Translations under genes and position numbers: made by a program
Origin: Barthelona sp. PCE
Taxonomy: Eukaryota; Metamonada: BaSk clade
Direction of reading: 5' to 3'
Length of the DNA: 64,000 nt
Assembly (NCBI GenBank): GCA_040285745.1
Contig: JAUFOR010000002.1
Coordinates: forward strand, 186,001 to 250,000
Notes under the pieces: generated by a model
Told to the model about the DNA's origin: nothing
The model's input: only the letters and a program-made list of their open reading frames with translations
Databases searched by the model: none
Shown: piece by piece, positions 36,685-47,700 of the stretch
Numbering within the stretch: position 1 is the first letter of the stretch
Layout of the letters: each line of letters opens with the position of its first letter

Positions 36685-39600
36685 ATGATTCAGAATGTTT
36701 TACCTTTCTGCACCCTAACCACATTCATTTTTGATTTGAGAATGACCTCTTTAAACATTGGGGAGGATCACTCCAATGACCCTAACATGTTAGGTTTTAG
36801 TTCTGAAAACCAAATGAACTTTTTTGAGAACAATATAGAAGCTTCGTTTATTGAGTCAGAGGGATATGATTCGGGTGATTCATTCCTGGACAACGTAGAC
36901 ACGAGCACATATTTAATGAATTCAAGACAGATTGACGAGGATTCATCAGAAGATGAGTCAAAGAACAAGAAAAATGGTTCAAGGGCAAATCAAGACACTC
37001 AATTCGGCGAGAGTGTTCTCCAAACAGGATTTAAAGCTGTTGAACAAATAGGGCAAACGGGAAGTAACTTTGGTATGTTCTCAATTTCAATTTTCAACAC
37101 TCTCAATCAGTTTTTTGCAGGGTATATTGTTCAATTACCCCTTTTCTATAGTTTTTTAAATATTGATTTGAGTAGTTGGAGTCCTTTTATGAAATCTTTA
37201 TTGGGATGGATTTTGAGAATAATTTCATCAGCTACAGACTGGTACACAAATCTCTTAAAAAGATTTACATGGACAATATCTGTTGTTAGTTCAATTATTA
37301 TGTTTAGTCTTACGTTTTGGATCCCTGCTACATTAAGTGCATTGATAAGGTATGGTTCAAAGCAATACGAACGCAAAGCCAGACGCTCTAGGTGGGAGAA
37401 GTTTAAAACTTTTTTTATCTATAACTTTTTTTATTACGGACTAATGTTTTTCTTGACAGTTTTAAGTCACATGTGGGATTTCGGTATTTCTTTCGACTTC
37501 ACTGACGGGTTAACTGTTCAATCATTTAATTTTATTGTTCTCATAGTTACTATTTATCTTTTAGCTCCAAGTATCGTTAGTGTTGTTGCTTTTCCAGCAA
37601 AAAAAATGAGTATTGGATCATGGCTCTATCTAAAGGCTTTCATATCAAGACTTTCTTCAGCTGCAAAGACTCAGTTTAAAATTTTTCAGAATTTATTTTT
37701 ACCGAAAGACAAGTTCATCTTGTGGCGTATTCTTGTTAATGTTCCTTTGTATATAATCTGTTTGGTTAATCTTGCAGTAATTATGATTTTCGTTGAACTT
37801 GCAGCGTTTTTGCATATTGGAACACTTTCACTACCAATGATCTTGGGTATATGGAAAACTAGTAGGAAGCAAAAAACTTTATCAACTCGTTCTGGGTTGG
37901 GTGTTGTGGGAGCAGTTCAGTTCTGGCAGATTCCATGTTTGGCATCTATTGGTATGGGTTTTATTGGTGAAATTTTAAATTTTAAATGGTTGTGGTTGTT
38001 TTACCTTAAATTCTGTCTAGTCTTTTCTTATTTCTTTGTACTTGAAGTTTATCACACCGCATTGTTGAAAGTCTCAGATGAAAAGAAAATCGGTGTGTAT
38101 TCATCTAATGTACATGAATTTGAGGCGAATCAACACAATGTTGAAGCAACTGTACGTTCACTTTTGTGGTCAGCTCTTCCAGGTGGTTCAATCATTTCCC
38201 TTACTGCTCGTTGGATGTCATCTCCCCCACTCCGTTACCGTAGTGCCTCACCTTTGGTGGGTATCAAAAGATATACTTCAGCGTGGATATTCAGTTTAGT
38301 TTCCGTATCTCTTTACGTTATTGGTTTCATATTAGTTGATTCAAGTTTGTATTTCATGATTGGATTTGTTGTGGTGATGTTTGTTTCTCGGTTTCTCTAC
38401 TTTGGCTCATCCGAGAACGATAATATAGTCAAGTTACTTGATAATGAAAAAGCACGTAAACACGCTGAAGAGAAGATGTTCTCCAGTTTAACACCTGAGG
38501 AATTCGAAGAGACCATTGCCGAATTGGAAATGTCGTTTTATAGCAAACATTTTGAAGATTTTGCTTCAGCTTGGGAGTCGATTTGTTTTAACTTTGGAAC
38601 ATGGAATTCAGATTTGACAATGATTCATGCCAGTATTATTCGTGCAACAAAAAGGGCGGCAGAAGCAGACTTTGGAGACTTTTGGCACAGAAATTACTGT
38701 CAGTGGTTTGAATGTTTGAGTAATGAATGCCCTGTTACTCATAGTGCACGTTCAAATACGACTACAAAGGTATCTTCTGCATATTTGAATGGATGGGACA
38801 TTTCATCTACCAGCTTTCGGGATTACCTTTTTGAGGCAGCTGGTATAGCTGATGTTTCTGTCGATTATATATACTCATATATTGCAATGTTGCTCATGTC
38901 TGAGCGCTTACACAACTCAGTTGTCTTTGAGATGAGTTCTTTGGCGAAGGATATTGTTTTAACTCATAATTCTGTCTTTAGGAAGAATATTAAGGTTGAT
39001 GTTCCGGCTGTTAACGCAGAATTTTTGACCAATAACATGACAATTATCAGTGGATTTGTGCTTGCATATCAGATGAACCACTTGAAATTGAGCTCTTATA
39101 ATGAAGATAGTACTTTCTTAGAGTGTTACAGTTATGATTTGGGTGTTTGCTCAGCATTACGTGTTTTATCCGGTGAGATTAACCCTTATAAGACGCTTAA
39201 AGTGGGCATTAAGAGCATTGTGAAGGATCACCATCGAGAGAAACATCAAGGTTTAACTATAGATAGGGGAGTTGGTGCTGCCTTCATTTGGGGTAAGAAT
39301 GTGCCGGAAATTAATATTATGCCGTCTATTTGCACATGTGAACCCGAGGAGCTCATGATATCGTGCGCTTGTTTGCTTATGCATTGGAGTGGTGTTGTTG
39401 GAACGAAGAAAATGCAGCTTTCCATTCCATTTGTGGAAGTTCCTTCAATTTATTTCACAAGGAACTCGTGTATTGAACATTTGATGAAATATCGCAAGTC
39501 CAGAAGCTGGGAAATAGCCACAAGAGGTTATCTCAATGCCCTTTATTTGTGTGATGAGATCCTTCTCAAGAATTACTTCAGTGAGTATACCATACGCGCA

Positions 39601-40062
39601 TTTCTTCTTCATACTTTGAAGTTGGGAATTAACGGTATGGGATTTGCTGCACCAGGATTCGTCATGTTATATCTTAAACAGGATCTTTATTCTGATGCAT
39701 GGAACTTTAACAAGAAGATGTCTGAGGCCGGTCTTTCTGATTGGATCATTAATAATTATATCGTTCGATCGATTTCAGGCACAAAATTGAAGCCAACTGT
39801 ATGTCTTTCTACTGCTCGTCAGGCCGGTCACATGATTGACAACTTATCTTGCCGTGATACAGATAGCACGCGTCGATTACTGCGTATTGCAGTTGAAAAC
39901 AGTCTTTGGGAACAAAACCAAAAATGTGATGAGTTATGTGAGATCGCAAAGGCTATGGTTACGGGCACAAAGGGTATGAATAGAAGCATATCTCACGGAG
40001 AAAGTATGGCACGACTGCCCATTCTTCAATCAGCGGAAATCGCACTTGTTTATGATGATTAA
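36685..40062 (+). CDS. Large multi-pass membrane protein of unknown family
   Basis: 1,125 residues from the first ATG; a second ATG at 36742 (MTSLNIGEDHS) may be the true start, since the first 19 residues look unconserved. An acidic Ser-rich N-terminus (about 25-100) is followed by roughly ten hydrophobic segments between about 130 and 580 (for example VSSIIMFSLTFWIPATL; LVNLAVIMIFVELAAFL; FMIGFVVVMFVSRFLY). A soluble, Cys-containing C-terminal half of about 500 residues (CTCEPEELMISCACLLMHW) follows. I recognise no transporter, channel or enzyme signature. It is convergent with the PH-LRR gene. Confidence 0.85.
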   Translation: MIQNVLPFCTLTTFIFDLRMTSLNIGEDHSNDPNMLGFSSENQMNFFENNIEASFIESEGYDSGDSFLDNVDTSTYLMNSRQIDEDSSEDESKNKKNGSRANQDTQFGESVLQTGFKAVEQIGQTGSNFGMFSISIFNTLNQFFAGYIVQLPLFYSFLNIDLSSWSPFMKSLLGWILRIISSATDWYTNLLKRFTWTISVVSSIIMFSLTFWIPATLSALIRYGSKQYERKARRSRWEKFKTFFIYNFFYYGLMFFLTVLSHMWDFGISFDFTDGLTVQSFNFIVLIVTIYLLAPSIVSVVAFPAKKMSIGSWLYLKAFISRLSSAAKTQFKIFQNLFLPKDKFILWRILVNVPLYIICLVNLAVIMIFVELAAFLHIGTLSLPMILGIWKTSRKQKTLSTRSGLGVVGAVQFWQIPCLASIGMGFIGEILNFKWLWLFYLKFCLVFSYFFVLEVYHTALLKVSDEKKIGVYSSNVHEFEANQHNVEATVRSLLWSALPGGSIISLTARWMSSPPLRYRSASPLVGIKRYTSAWIFSLVSVSLYVIGFILVDSSLYFMIGFVVVMFVSRFLYFGSSENDNIVKLLDNEKARKHAEEKMFSSLTPEEFEETIAELEMSFYSKHFEDFASAWESICFNFGTWNSDLTMIHASIIRATKRAAEADFGDFWHRNYCQWFECLSNECPVTHSARSNTTTKVSSAYLNGWDISSTSFRDYLFEAAGIADVSVDYIYSYIAMLLMSERLHNSVVFEMSSLAKDIVLTHNSVFRKNIKVDVPAVNAEFLTNNMTIISGFVLAYQMNHLKLSSYNEDSTFLECYSYDLGVCSALRVLSGEINPYKTLKVGIKSIVKDHHREKHQGLTIDRGVGAAFIWGKNVPEINIMPSICTCEPEELMISCACLLMHWSGVVGTKKMQLSIPFVEVPSIYFTRNSCIEHLMKYRKSRSWEIATRGYLNALYLCDEILLKNYFSEYTIRAFLLHTLKLGINGMGFAAPGFVMLYLKQDLYSDAWNFNKKMSEAGLSDWIINNYIVRSISGTKLKPTVCLSTARQAGHMIDNLSCRDTDSTRRLLRIAVENSLWEQNQKCDELCEIAKAMVTGTKGMNRSISHGESMARLPILQSAEIALVYDD

Positions 40063-40073
40063 CCACTTTTACT

Positions 40074-40091
40074 ATTATTATTATTATTATT
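40074..40091. repeat. ATT microsatellite
   Basis: Six perfect ATT units lie in the 44-base spacer between the stop codons of two convergent genes. It is the clearest simple repeat in the window and may vary in length between strains. Confidence 0.85.
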
Positions 40092-40106
40092 GTTGTAAAT
40101 ACATTA

Positions 40107-41510
40107 TTACTCATTACGCCTCACATGGATCTCTGAGCATGTATATGCACTATGTGCCATACTCAATAAGCTGATCATCATTGCGCTATTGTTCTGCATC
40201 GAAGCATTGGTTGATATCATTACTTTGCGAATATTTAAGCTCAAGAAAGAGCTCATCTGATGTAAATAAGTGCTACATTTCAGTCCAATGGCGTTGTTCC
40301 TGATATCTAAGACGTACCATTCTGAATTATCGTGATGCGAGTTGGTGCTGATATTGGTGCAAAGACTTGTCAGCATTAAATATAAAGATTCATCATTCAA
40401 TTCGCAATTGTTCATACGGAGCGCTTTAAGAGACCTCAAACTTTGATTCATAAATACTGAAGTGAAAGCATCAATAACCAAGTCAAAACGTAGGTTGTTA
40501 CCGCTGAGATCCAAGTACTGTATTGATACGGACGATAAAGCTTCGAGAATGTGGACCAGTGTAAGCGGGGGAAGGTTACAGTTAGGGACACCGAACACCT
40601 CAAAGTTGATACCCATACTCAAAAGGAAGCTAATAAGTGCATTATCTATAGATCCTAATACACAACTGTCTAAAATAAGTGTTGTTATACTTGAATTGCA
40701 TGTCAGACCGTCAAAGAAATGGTTCCACCCAGTATTTACCCTGGAGATATTCTTAACATATAAACGCTTCAATCTACACATTGGATTCGCTAAAAAGTTA
40801 CTCAACAGCGGCATGTATGCATTTGTTAAGCCACATGAGTCGAATGTTATCTCTGATACGCAAGCATTGTGACAAAGTCGAAGTATCATATCCAAATCAG
40901 TTAGACTGACATATTCATTGATTATAAGAGCTTCGCCCTCGTTCGGTACAATGGAATTAGCAGACTCGACCTTGTTCAACAGTTTAGCTGCAATAATGGA
41001 AACAGTGGCATTTAAATTTCCCATATCACGAGCAAGAGAGTTAAAATCTACACTGATCATTTGCATTTCAATGTTATCTACCCATTGTTCCATGATCTCT
41101 TTTGTCTTTGCTCCCATTATAAGAACCCTATTATCACTTGTAAGAGAAAAAAAGTGAGGATATGCCTGTGGTTCTTCACTGTCATCTTTAACATCCTGCT
41201 GCATTTCTTCTTCGGTAAGGAATGCCTGGGGATTGATCTCTGCAACAATAATATTTTCAATATTCATGATTCCCCTAGGCTGTCCAGATTCATCCTCGTT
41301 TTTGTAATATAAAAGGAATTTACCTCTTAATACAAAGTGACGTAGCTTCCAATTCCTGCGTAGCCGACCCTGTTTAATTAAAGGTCCCCTATAAACAATG
41401 GGAAAATCAGTAATTTTGTCTAAATCAAATTCCTCATCCCTTGTATGTGTATTTTCAATTTCATCCTCCAGATTGACCTGGCTACCACTCTTAGAGAAGG
41501 GCCACGGCAT
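40107..41510 (-). CDS. PH domain and leucine-rich repeat protein
   Basis: 467 residues. A PH domain spans about 40-155 (YRGPLIKQGRLRRNWKLRHF; GKFLLYYKNEDE; ending EIMEQWVDNIEMQM with the typical C-terminal helix Trp). Leucine-rich repeats of the ribonuclease-inhibitor type follow (about 205-440: EITFDSCGLTNAYMPLLSNF; IQYLDLSGNNLRFDLVIDA; LKALRMNNCELNDESLYLML). PH plus LRR recalls CARMIL proteins, which regulate actin capping protein at membranes, but the later CARMIL regions are absent. The protein probably binds phosphoinositides and a protein partner. It is divergent from the next gene by about 80 bases. Confidence 0.88.
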   Translation of the reverse strand: MPWPFSKSGSQVNLEDEIENTHTRDEEFDLDKITDFPIVYRGPLIKQGRLRRNWKLRHFVLRGKFLLYYKNEDESGQPRGIMNIENIIVAEINPQAFLTEEEMQQDVKDDSEEPQAYPHFFSLTSDNRVLIMGAKTKEIMEQWVDNIEMQMISVDFNSLARDMGNLNATVSIIAAKLLNKVESANSIVPNEGEALIINEYVSLTDLDMILRLCHNACVSEITFDSCGLTNAYMPLLSNFLANPMCRLKRLYVKNISRVNTGWNHFFDGLTCNSSITTLILDSCVLGSIDNALISFLLSMGINFEVFGVPNCNLPPLTLVHILEALSSVSIQYLDLSGNNLRFDLVIDAFTSVFMNQSLRSLKALRMNNCELNDESLYLMLTSLCTNISTNSHHDNSEWYVLDIRNNAIGLKCSTYLHQMSSFLSLNIRKVMISTNASMQNNSAMMISLLSMAHSAYTCSEIHVRRNE

Positions 41511-41590
41511 GTATATGAGGGAGAAAAGGTTAGAAGTTGTTTTACAATTGTTTTTGTTGTTTAACCCATTTCAATATTGTTAATACCGAT

Positions 41591-42565
41591 ATGTCAGCAG
41601 CAAGATATGTTGACGCATCCAAAATAGGATTGAGAGAACCTGGAAGAAGGTCTAACGAAGAGAAAGTTTATGAAGATGAAGATCAAGTCCATTATGTCAA
41701 ACGTTCCACACCAATAGTGAACGCCCCAGCAGCACCCATTATCAATGATGACATCCCCCAAGCAGCTGTTGAACAGGAACAACAACCAATTTATGAGCCG
41801 GAACAACCGACTGTTTCTGAGGGAAGGTCAAGAAGCAACTCTGCAAAGAGGAAGAGCGAGGAGGATGAAGTACCTGAAGCTTCTAAATTGCGTACAATAA
41901 TAACGCTAATCATCATCGCATCAATTTTTGGTATTGTTAGTCGAAGTGTCTTTGGAAGCAACACACTGTGTACGCTAGACAACGTGCGTATCGAGCGTGG
42001 GTATAAGTATTCCATTAATAAGCCTGTTGTCGAGTCCAGTGAGTATGTGCCTACTGGTGCCATAGTTTTAGGATCAGATGTTCACTTTAGAACAGAAACT
42101 TATGTAGTTGGGGTTGACAAAAGATGTAGGACAGTTACTAAATATAGACAGATGGAAGAATACGTTGAAACTATCGCTACTAATGATGCCAATGGTTATT
42201 CAGAACGAGATATTTATCGTAAAGTTGACGTACCATACACAGAGGAGGAGTGTGAGGAGATTGAAGTTACAGAGACACGTGATGTTCCTTACACAATATA
42301 TACTTATGAAGTTATGCGTGAGAAAAGAGAAAAAGTTTTTAACAACGGTGATTGTGAAACAGTTATTGGATTCCCTAGTCTTCCTGAGGGTGCATACAAG
42401 ATTGAGTCATACGGAAAGGCTGTTCTTGTTATGATTGATGATAACGATCATGTTGTTGAGTCAACAATTGCTGAACGTGAATTTGCAGATTATTGCCAAC
42501 GTAGGAACAAAATGTTTCAGGTGACCAAAGGTCTTTTTAGGGTTAAAAATATTGCTCAATTGTAA
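41591..42565 (+). CDS. Single-pass membrane protein of unknown family
   Basis: About 324 residues from MSAARYVDAS. An N-terminal charged, probably cytosolic region of 95 residues ends in a Ser/Lys/Arg-rich stretch, then one membrane helix (about 101-120, TIITLIIIASIFGIVS). The C-terminal 200 residues hold several Cys (CTLDN, KRCRT, EEECEE, GDCET, DYCQRR) and look beta-rich, as in a lumenal or extracellular domain stabilised by disulfides. Type II topology is expected from the basic N-side flank. The family is not recognised. The stop is followed by TAAATAAATC. Confidence 0.8.
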   Translation: MSAARYVDASKIGLREPGRRSNEEKVYEDEDQVHYVKRSTPIVNAPAAPIINDDIPQAAVEQEQQPIYEPEQPTVSEGRSRSNSAKRKSEEDEVPEASKLRTIITLIIIASIFGIVSRSVFGSNTLCTLDNVRIERGYKYSINKPVVESSEYVPTGAIVLGSDVHFRTETYVVGVDKRCRTVTKYRQMEEYVETIATNDANGYSERDIYRKVDVPYTEEECEEIEVTETRDVPYTIYTYEVMREKREKVFNNGDCETVIGFPSLPEGAYKIESYGKAVLVMIDDNDHVVESTIAEREFADYCQRRNKMFQVTKGLFRVKNIAQL

Positions 42566-42759
42566 ATAAATCATTTTTTACAAGTGCAGGTCAACCGAAA
42601 TTTCTTGTATTTAGACTGTTACAATCCAACCAATGCCTCAAATCCATTATGTAACCACATCCACTGATATATAGGAACTCAAAATCCAAGAGTAGATTGC
42701 ATTACCTTTTTTTTCTCTTTCTTATTTTCGTTTTCCAACGTTTAAATAATTTCAAAAGG

Positions 42760-44649
42760 ATGAATTTTGACTCATTGGCCGGGAGTTTTGATGATTTTTT
42801 CGAAGAAGACAATGATTTTATGGATAATCTTACAAAAACTCTTGAAACAGCAGAAAACGATTTTGCTGTACCTTCTGTTACGTCCCATGTGTTTTTAGTG
42901 GACATGAACGAAAAAATGTTTGAGGATTTGGGCAAGGGCAGCGAAATTATTGGTGAAGACTTTGAATTCCCTCTTCAATTGGCATTCAGACTTATTGAGC
43001 ACACTGTACACAACTTACTTTACTCGAACCCCAAGGATGAGATCAGTATATTCCTATACAACTGTAATGACAAGCATCAAGATATTGTTAATCTGATTCC
43101 CCTGAAACAAGCTGGTATTGTAGATATCCAGTTGATCCAGGAGTTCGGAAGAGAGGAAGATAAACTTGAGGAGTATGTTGGTTCAGCATTTAAAGAGTAT
43201 ACGCTTTCACGTGCTTTGCAACAGGCTGTAACTCTTTTTGATTCGTTCGGTAACCGTCGTAATAGAAACCTGTGGGTGTTTACTGTCGAGGAAGACCCAT
43301 GTAAGGGGAAGGGTGCTGCACAGAAGAAGTGTGCTCAAGTATTCAATTCTGTTTTGGAAAACCAAACAGATATTCAGTTGGTTTTTTGTGATGAGCATGA
43401 GGAAAAGAACCTTAATTTTTGGAAGCAGATTGTTGCGGGCGATTACGGAACTGAACTACCATCCTTCTTCATTACAATGGAAGATGCAATGACTTATCTG
43501 TTACAGAAGAACACTACAGTGACAGTATCAAAGCGTCCATCCGCATACGTTCCATTTCAGGCTGGTGATCTTGAGTTCTTCGTCGAATGTTGGGGTCTTG
43601 TCCGCACTGTTACAAAACCTACTTCAACTATTGCAGTTTATACGGATGGTCGTACAGAGAAGTCCAAGCTCAAGCGTCTTATGACGTATATGGACCCTGA
43701 AACAGAGGAACCCTACACTGCAGCTGAAATTGAAGCTGTGTTTGAGGTTGGTAGTAGACGTGTTATTGCAAACAAAGCTTTGTTGAAGAGATTACCTGTA
43801 TTTGGTGAACGTTCGATGAGATTGCTCGGATTTAAACCATTGTCACAGTTTGCTTCTCAGGAGAATGATCGATTTTTGGGTAAAAGTGTATTTATCCGTC
43901 CAGCTGAAGGCAAGAAACTAAATAGCACAAACCAGTTCTTGTCATTATGGTCCGCCATGATACATAAGGGAGTTGTAGGTATGGTTACATTCCAGCGTCA
44001 TACTAGCGCAAAACTACAATACGGTTTTCTGGTTCCCTATCAACCAATTGAGGGATTTGATGTTGGTGAAGGCTTTCTATATTTCCCACTTCCCTTCTCG
44101 CACCAGATAAGAGAGCTGCCCATTCCACCACAGCTATCAGATGAAGTAGATACTGAACTGAAGAATTTTTGGATTGAATTTCTTGCAAACACAACTTCTA
44201 AGTATCATCCAGCCAACATCAGCAGCCCAGCATTGGAACTTTCAACTCAGAAGTTGGACAGTGTAGCGTTGAACATTCCTTTCGATCCGAACAGTATTAT
44301 TGATCAAACAGTTCCACAATACACACGTATTGCACAGATGAGGATCATGGAGCGCGAGGGAATCGACATGAATGAGGCTGAGGTACGTGCACAACAAGTT
44401 CTTGAGGATTTCTCAAATGCAATGCAGGGGATGCAACCAGTACAGCGATCGAGGACATCATCACGTCGAGTAGCACCAAAAGAGGAGATTGGAGAAATCA
44501 CTGATGAACTTGTTCAGCGTTTGGTTACTAATGGAACACTGAAGCAGCTCAAGGTGCCACAATTGAAAGAATTTTTGGCTGCTAAAGGTATAGCACGTTC
44601 GGGGCGCAAGGCTGATCTCATGGAACGTGTTGAAGAATACTTTGCTTAA
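42760..44649 (+). CDS. KU70: Ku70 (XRCC6) DNA end-binding protein
   Basis: About 629 residues from MNFDSLAG; codons upstream to 42697 begin only with TTG. A von Willebrand A-like domain (about 40-250: SHVFLVDMNEKMFE, then LSRALQQAVTLF) is followed by the Ku core (about 255-530: FECWG-type strand FFVECWGLVRTV; GMVTFQRHTSAKLQYGFLVP matching the Ku70 pattern) and a SAP domain at the end (LKVPQLKEFLAAKGIARSGR), as in animal and plant Ku70. With Ku80 it encircles broken DNA ends for non-homologous end joining and telomere protection. CCTTTTTTTTCTC lies about 40 bases before the ATG. Confidence 0.93.
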   Translation: MNFDSLAGSFDDFFEEDNDFMDNLTKTLETAENDFAVPSVTSHVFLVDMNEKMFEDLGKGSEIIGEDFEFPLQLAFRLIEHTVHNLLYSNPKDEISIFLYNCNDKHQDIVNLIPLKQAGIVDIQLIQEFGREEDKLEEYVGSAFKEYTLSRALQQAVTLFDSFGNRRNRNLWVFTVEEDPCKGKGAAQKKCAQVFNSVLENQTDIQLVFCDEHEEKNLNFWKQIVAGDYGTELPSFFITMEDAMTYLLQKNTTVTVSKRPSAYVPFQAGDLEFFVECWGLVRTVTKPTSTIAVYTDGRTEKSKLKRLMTYMDPETEEPYTAAEIEAVFEVGSRRVIANKALLKRLPVFGERSMRLLGFKPLSQFASQENDRFLGKSVFIRPAEGKKLNSTNQFLSLWSAMIHKGVVGMVTFQRHTSAKLQYGFLVPYQPIEGFDVGEGFLYFPLPFSHQIRELPIPPQLSDEVDTELKNFWIEFLANTTSKYHPANISSPALELSTQKLDSVALNIPFDPNSIIDQTVPQYTRIAQMRIMEREGIDMNEAEVRAQQVLEDFSNAMQGMQPVQRSRTSSRRVAPKEEIGEITDELVQRLVTNGTLKQLKVPQLKEFLAAKGIARSGRKADLMERVEEYFA

Positions 44650-44717
44650 CACAGTAAATATTTGGGTCGTTTTTTGCTTTATCCACCATTTCAAGTTTGT
44701 TTTTATTTAATTGGGTA

Positions 44718-47700
44718 ATGTCGCAACGAGAAAGACAAGGCAAGAACAAACAATCAAAGATTTTGACGCAGCGAAGAGAAGTTACACTGAATAGCATTAC
44801 GCATAAGCGTTACGAAGATGTAATCGACCGTATTGTTAATGAAGGCAGTCAACCCATGATGACTGACGAAATTATAAGCAAGGCATTGACTTATCCTGCC
44901 TTTTTAGATTTTGAGAGCGTTGTTGAAGGAGTTCGATTGGGAGAATATGTGTACGGAGAAGTAAGGTTTCTTACATACAACGTAGGATATGTTACACCAT
45001 TAAATCCTCCTCAAGAATGGAAAATTGATGCACCCAAACTGGCATATCATCCCATTAGAGTTGAAAAGACTTTTCTGAACAGATGTCTTCATGGTGATAA
45101 GGTTGTTGTCCAACTGCTCCATGAAAAATATGATGCTCCAAATGCAACAATTCTTAAGCATGAGATCGAGAGTAGGTATATTGAGGATAAATGGTCTGAA
45201 GTTACGTTCGCCCCGGCCATCGAGCGTATCGGCCCCGACAACCACATGACCCCAGAAATAGACCCAAGAGGTCTTGTTATTCATATTGTCAAAAGAGAAC
45301 AATCTCACAATATTATAGGAATGTTGCAATCAGGAACACATCAGTTCCGTCCAATTTCTAAACGTGTCCCTGATGCACTCATTGGAAAACACCCAATGAC
45401 TAGTACCGATTCATACTTCAAAGCACTTGAAGAAGAAAGTTTTGGTAGTTATTACAGCGCCAAGTACCTTGAGCCGTCAGAAAGTGACAATCGCTTTGGA
45501 TGTTACATCACTGATCGGCTCGGTGCTGTTGGTCAGGTAGATATCGAAACAGAGGTTCTTGTGAAGGGTAACGGTCTCGAAATGGAGTTCAAACAAGAAG
45601 TTTTGGATCATGTTGAGGAGTTACGCCCCATAATGAACGAGCTTGCTCAGGAACATGCTGATTTTTTGATGAGGAGAGACCTTAGCGTTATTGATGGTCA
45701 TCTCAACATCGTCAACGAATCAGAACGTTCAATTTTGAACGATGTTAACTGTCATACTGAATCTGTTAGAACACCGGTGCACATGGGCAAACCACTCAGC
45801 AATGATCCCAAGGTTGTTTTCCACGACCTTGTTGAGGAGGACCTGGGTGTTTTCGTTACTATTGATCCCCCAACAGCACGCGATCTTGATGATGCCATCT
45901 CTATCAGATCAATGGAGTTCGAGGGCGCACAGTACCATCTTGTCGGTGTCCATATCGCGGACGTCAGTCACTTCATCATACAGGATGAAGAAATTGATCG
46001 GACAGCGCAGCAGAGATGTGCCACTCTGTATCTTGTTCATCATGTGATTCCCATGCTTCCTCGACTATTTGCAGACGATCAGTGCTCATTACACTGTCTT
46101 GATTACGACTCGAACGGACAGCCGAAGCTGACAAAGGACAATCCGAAGAACGCTTTTTCATTGGTGTTCTTGATGGACGATGCTGGAAATGTTATCTGTG
46201 AGCCATGGATGGGTAAAGTTAAGGCTGACTCGCATGCTCGCCTTGATTACGATCAGGCAACCATGATGATTAATCACCGTGAACATGAGCTTATTGATAT
46301 TTACAAGTACACAGGTGATATGCTTGATAAACCTCGCACAGTTGAAGGGGTGAACCGTGTTGTTGACAAGCGTACAAACATCACCATGGATAACCTCGCT
46401 GATGGTGTCCGTAAGCTTAACCACCTTTCAGTGTGCATGTCTGACCGAAAAACTGATTCGTTCAATTTTAATACAGGCGAACTACGTTTTGACATTGAGA
46501 TTCCACGCGGTGTGGATCCCACGTCCGTAAAGGTTCTTGTACCCAAGGAACTCAAGGTAGAGCGTCATGAAGAACACGATTCACATGCGCTCGTTGAGGA
46601 GTTTATGATTCTTGCCAATAACTGGTGTTCAAAGATCCAACTCATGACATTCCCTGGCTACGCGGTATCTCGTTGTCACGGGTCACCAAAGGACAAGGGT
46701 ATGGAGCGTTTCATTATGTTCCAGAGTATATTGTCTGAGGAACTTGAAGAGGGTTTTGAGCTACTCTCAACATTCGATCTCCTGAACGGTGTCAAGTTCA
46801 ACGAAGTGCTGAAGATGGTCGACGATGCTATCAACAATGACGTACGAATTCACAAGGTGCTCACTAATGAACAATTTTCACTCTCTTTCTCTTTCATGAT
46901 TCTCCTGTCAATGGAGCGCGCCACATACACTGGCTCCACCTCTGCGTTTGAATCTTTCATCAACATGATGTCCAGCGAACATGAACTCTCATATGAGACC
47001 ATCGTTGAACAGGCTTTCAATGGTCTGCGTCACTTTGCTCTCAACATCAACTATTACGCTCATTTCACTTCACCTATTCGTAGATACCCTGACATTATGG
47101 CACACCGTATTATGTCACTAATGATTGCAAACAGTAACTTTAACATTGCAAAAGGTCAACATTCACGTAATCCTGCGTTTAGATTGCTTTCATGTCTCAA
47201 TGTCAAGAGAGATCTACACAACATTCTCACTGATCATGTGTTACGCCCTATCGACCGGAAGAGCGTATTGGCACATCTACTACCTTTACGAGCGACCTTT
47301 CTACCTTTAGCTACTCGTTGCCTTAAAGCGCCTTTATTCAATTTGCCCCAGCTCAATGTTGATGAGCTTAAAGAAATTAGCATTTTCGCTCCATGGTTCA
47401 AGCCCACAGTGTTCCATGGAGAACATGTTCCTGGAGATGTTGATTGGTGGGTACAACAGTGCTCCATGTGTTCAGATCAGACCATGTTGATAGACAACGT
47501 CAGTTCTTCTCATCAGAACGTATTCCTTGGTTACTACCTCAGCGAACATCCAGACATGACATTCGAGGCAACTGTTATTGGCGTCAGTGATGGTAAGATT
47601 GAAGTGTTCATTCCTGATCTCGCATTGGTTAGAAAGATCCCATTCGAGGCATTCATTGGTAACAGTTCATGGCCCAATGATAAGAGGGTTGCAACCGTTG

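Noticed and set aside
42690-42760. Polypyrimidine tracts before ATG as trans-splicing acceptors
   Set aside because: Many tracts have no AG before the start codon, and genes alternate strands instead of forming long one-way clusters as in kinetoplastids.
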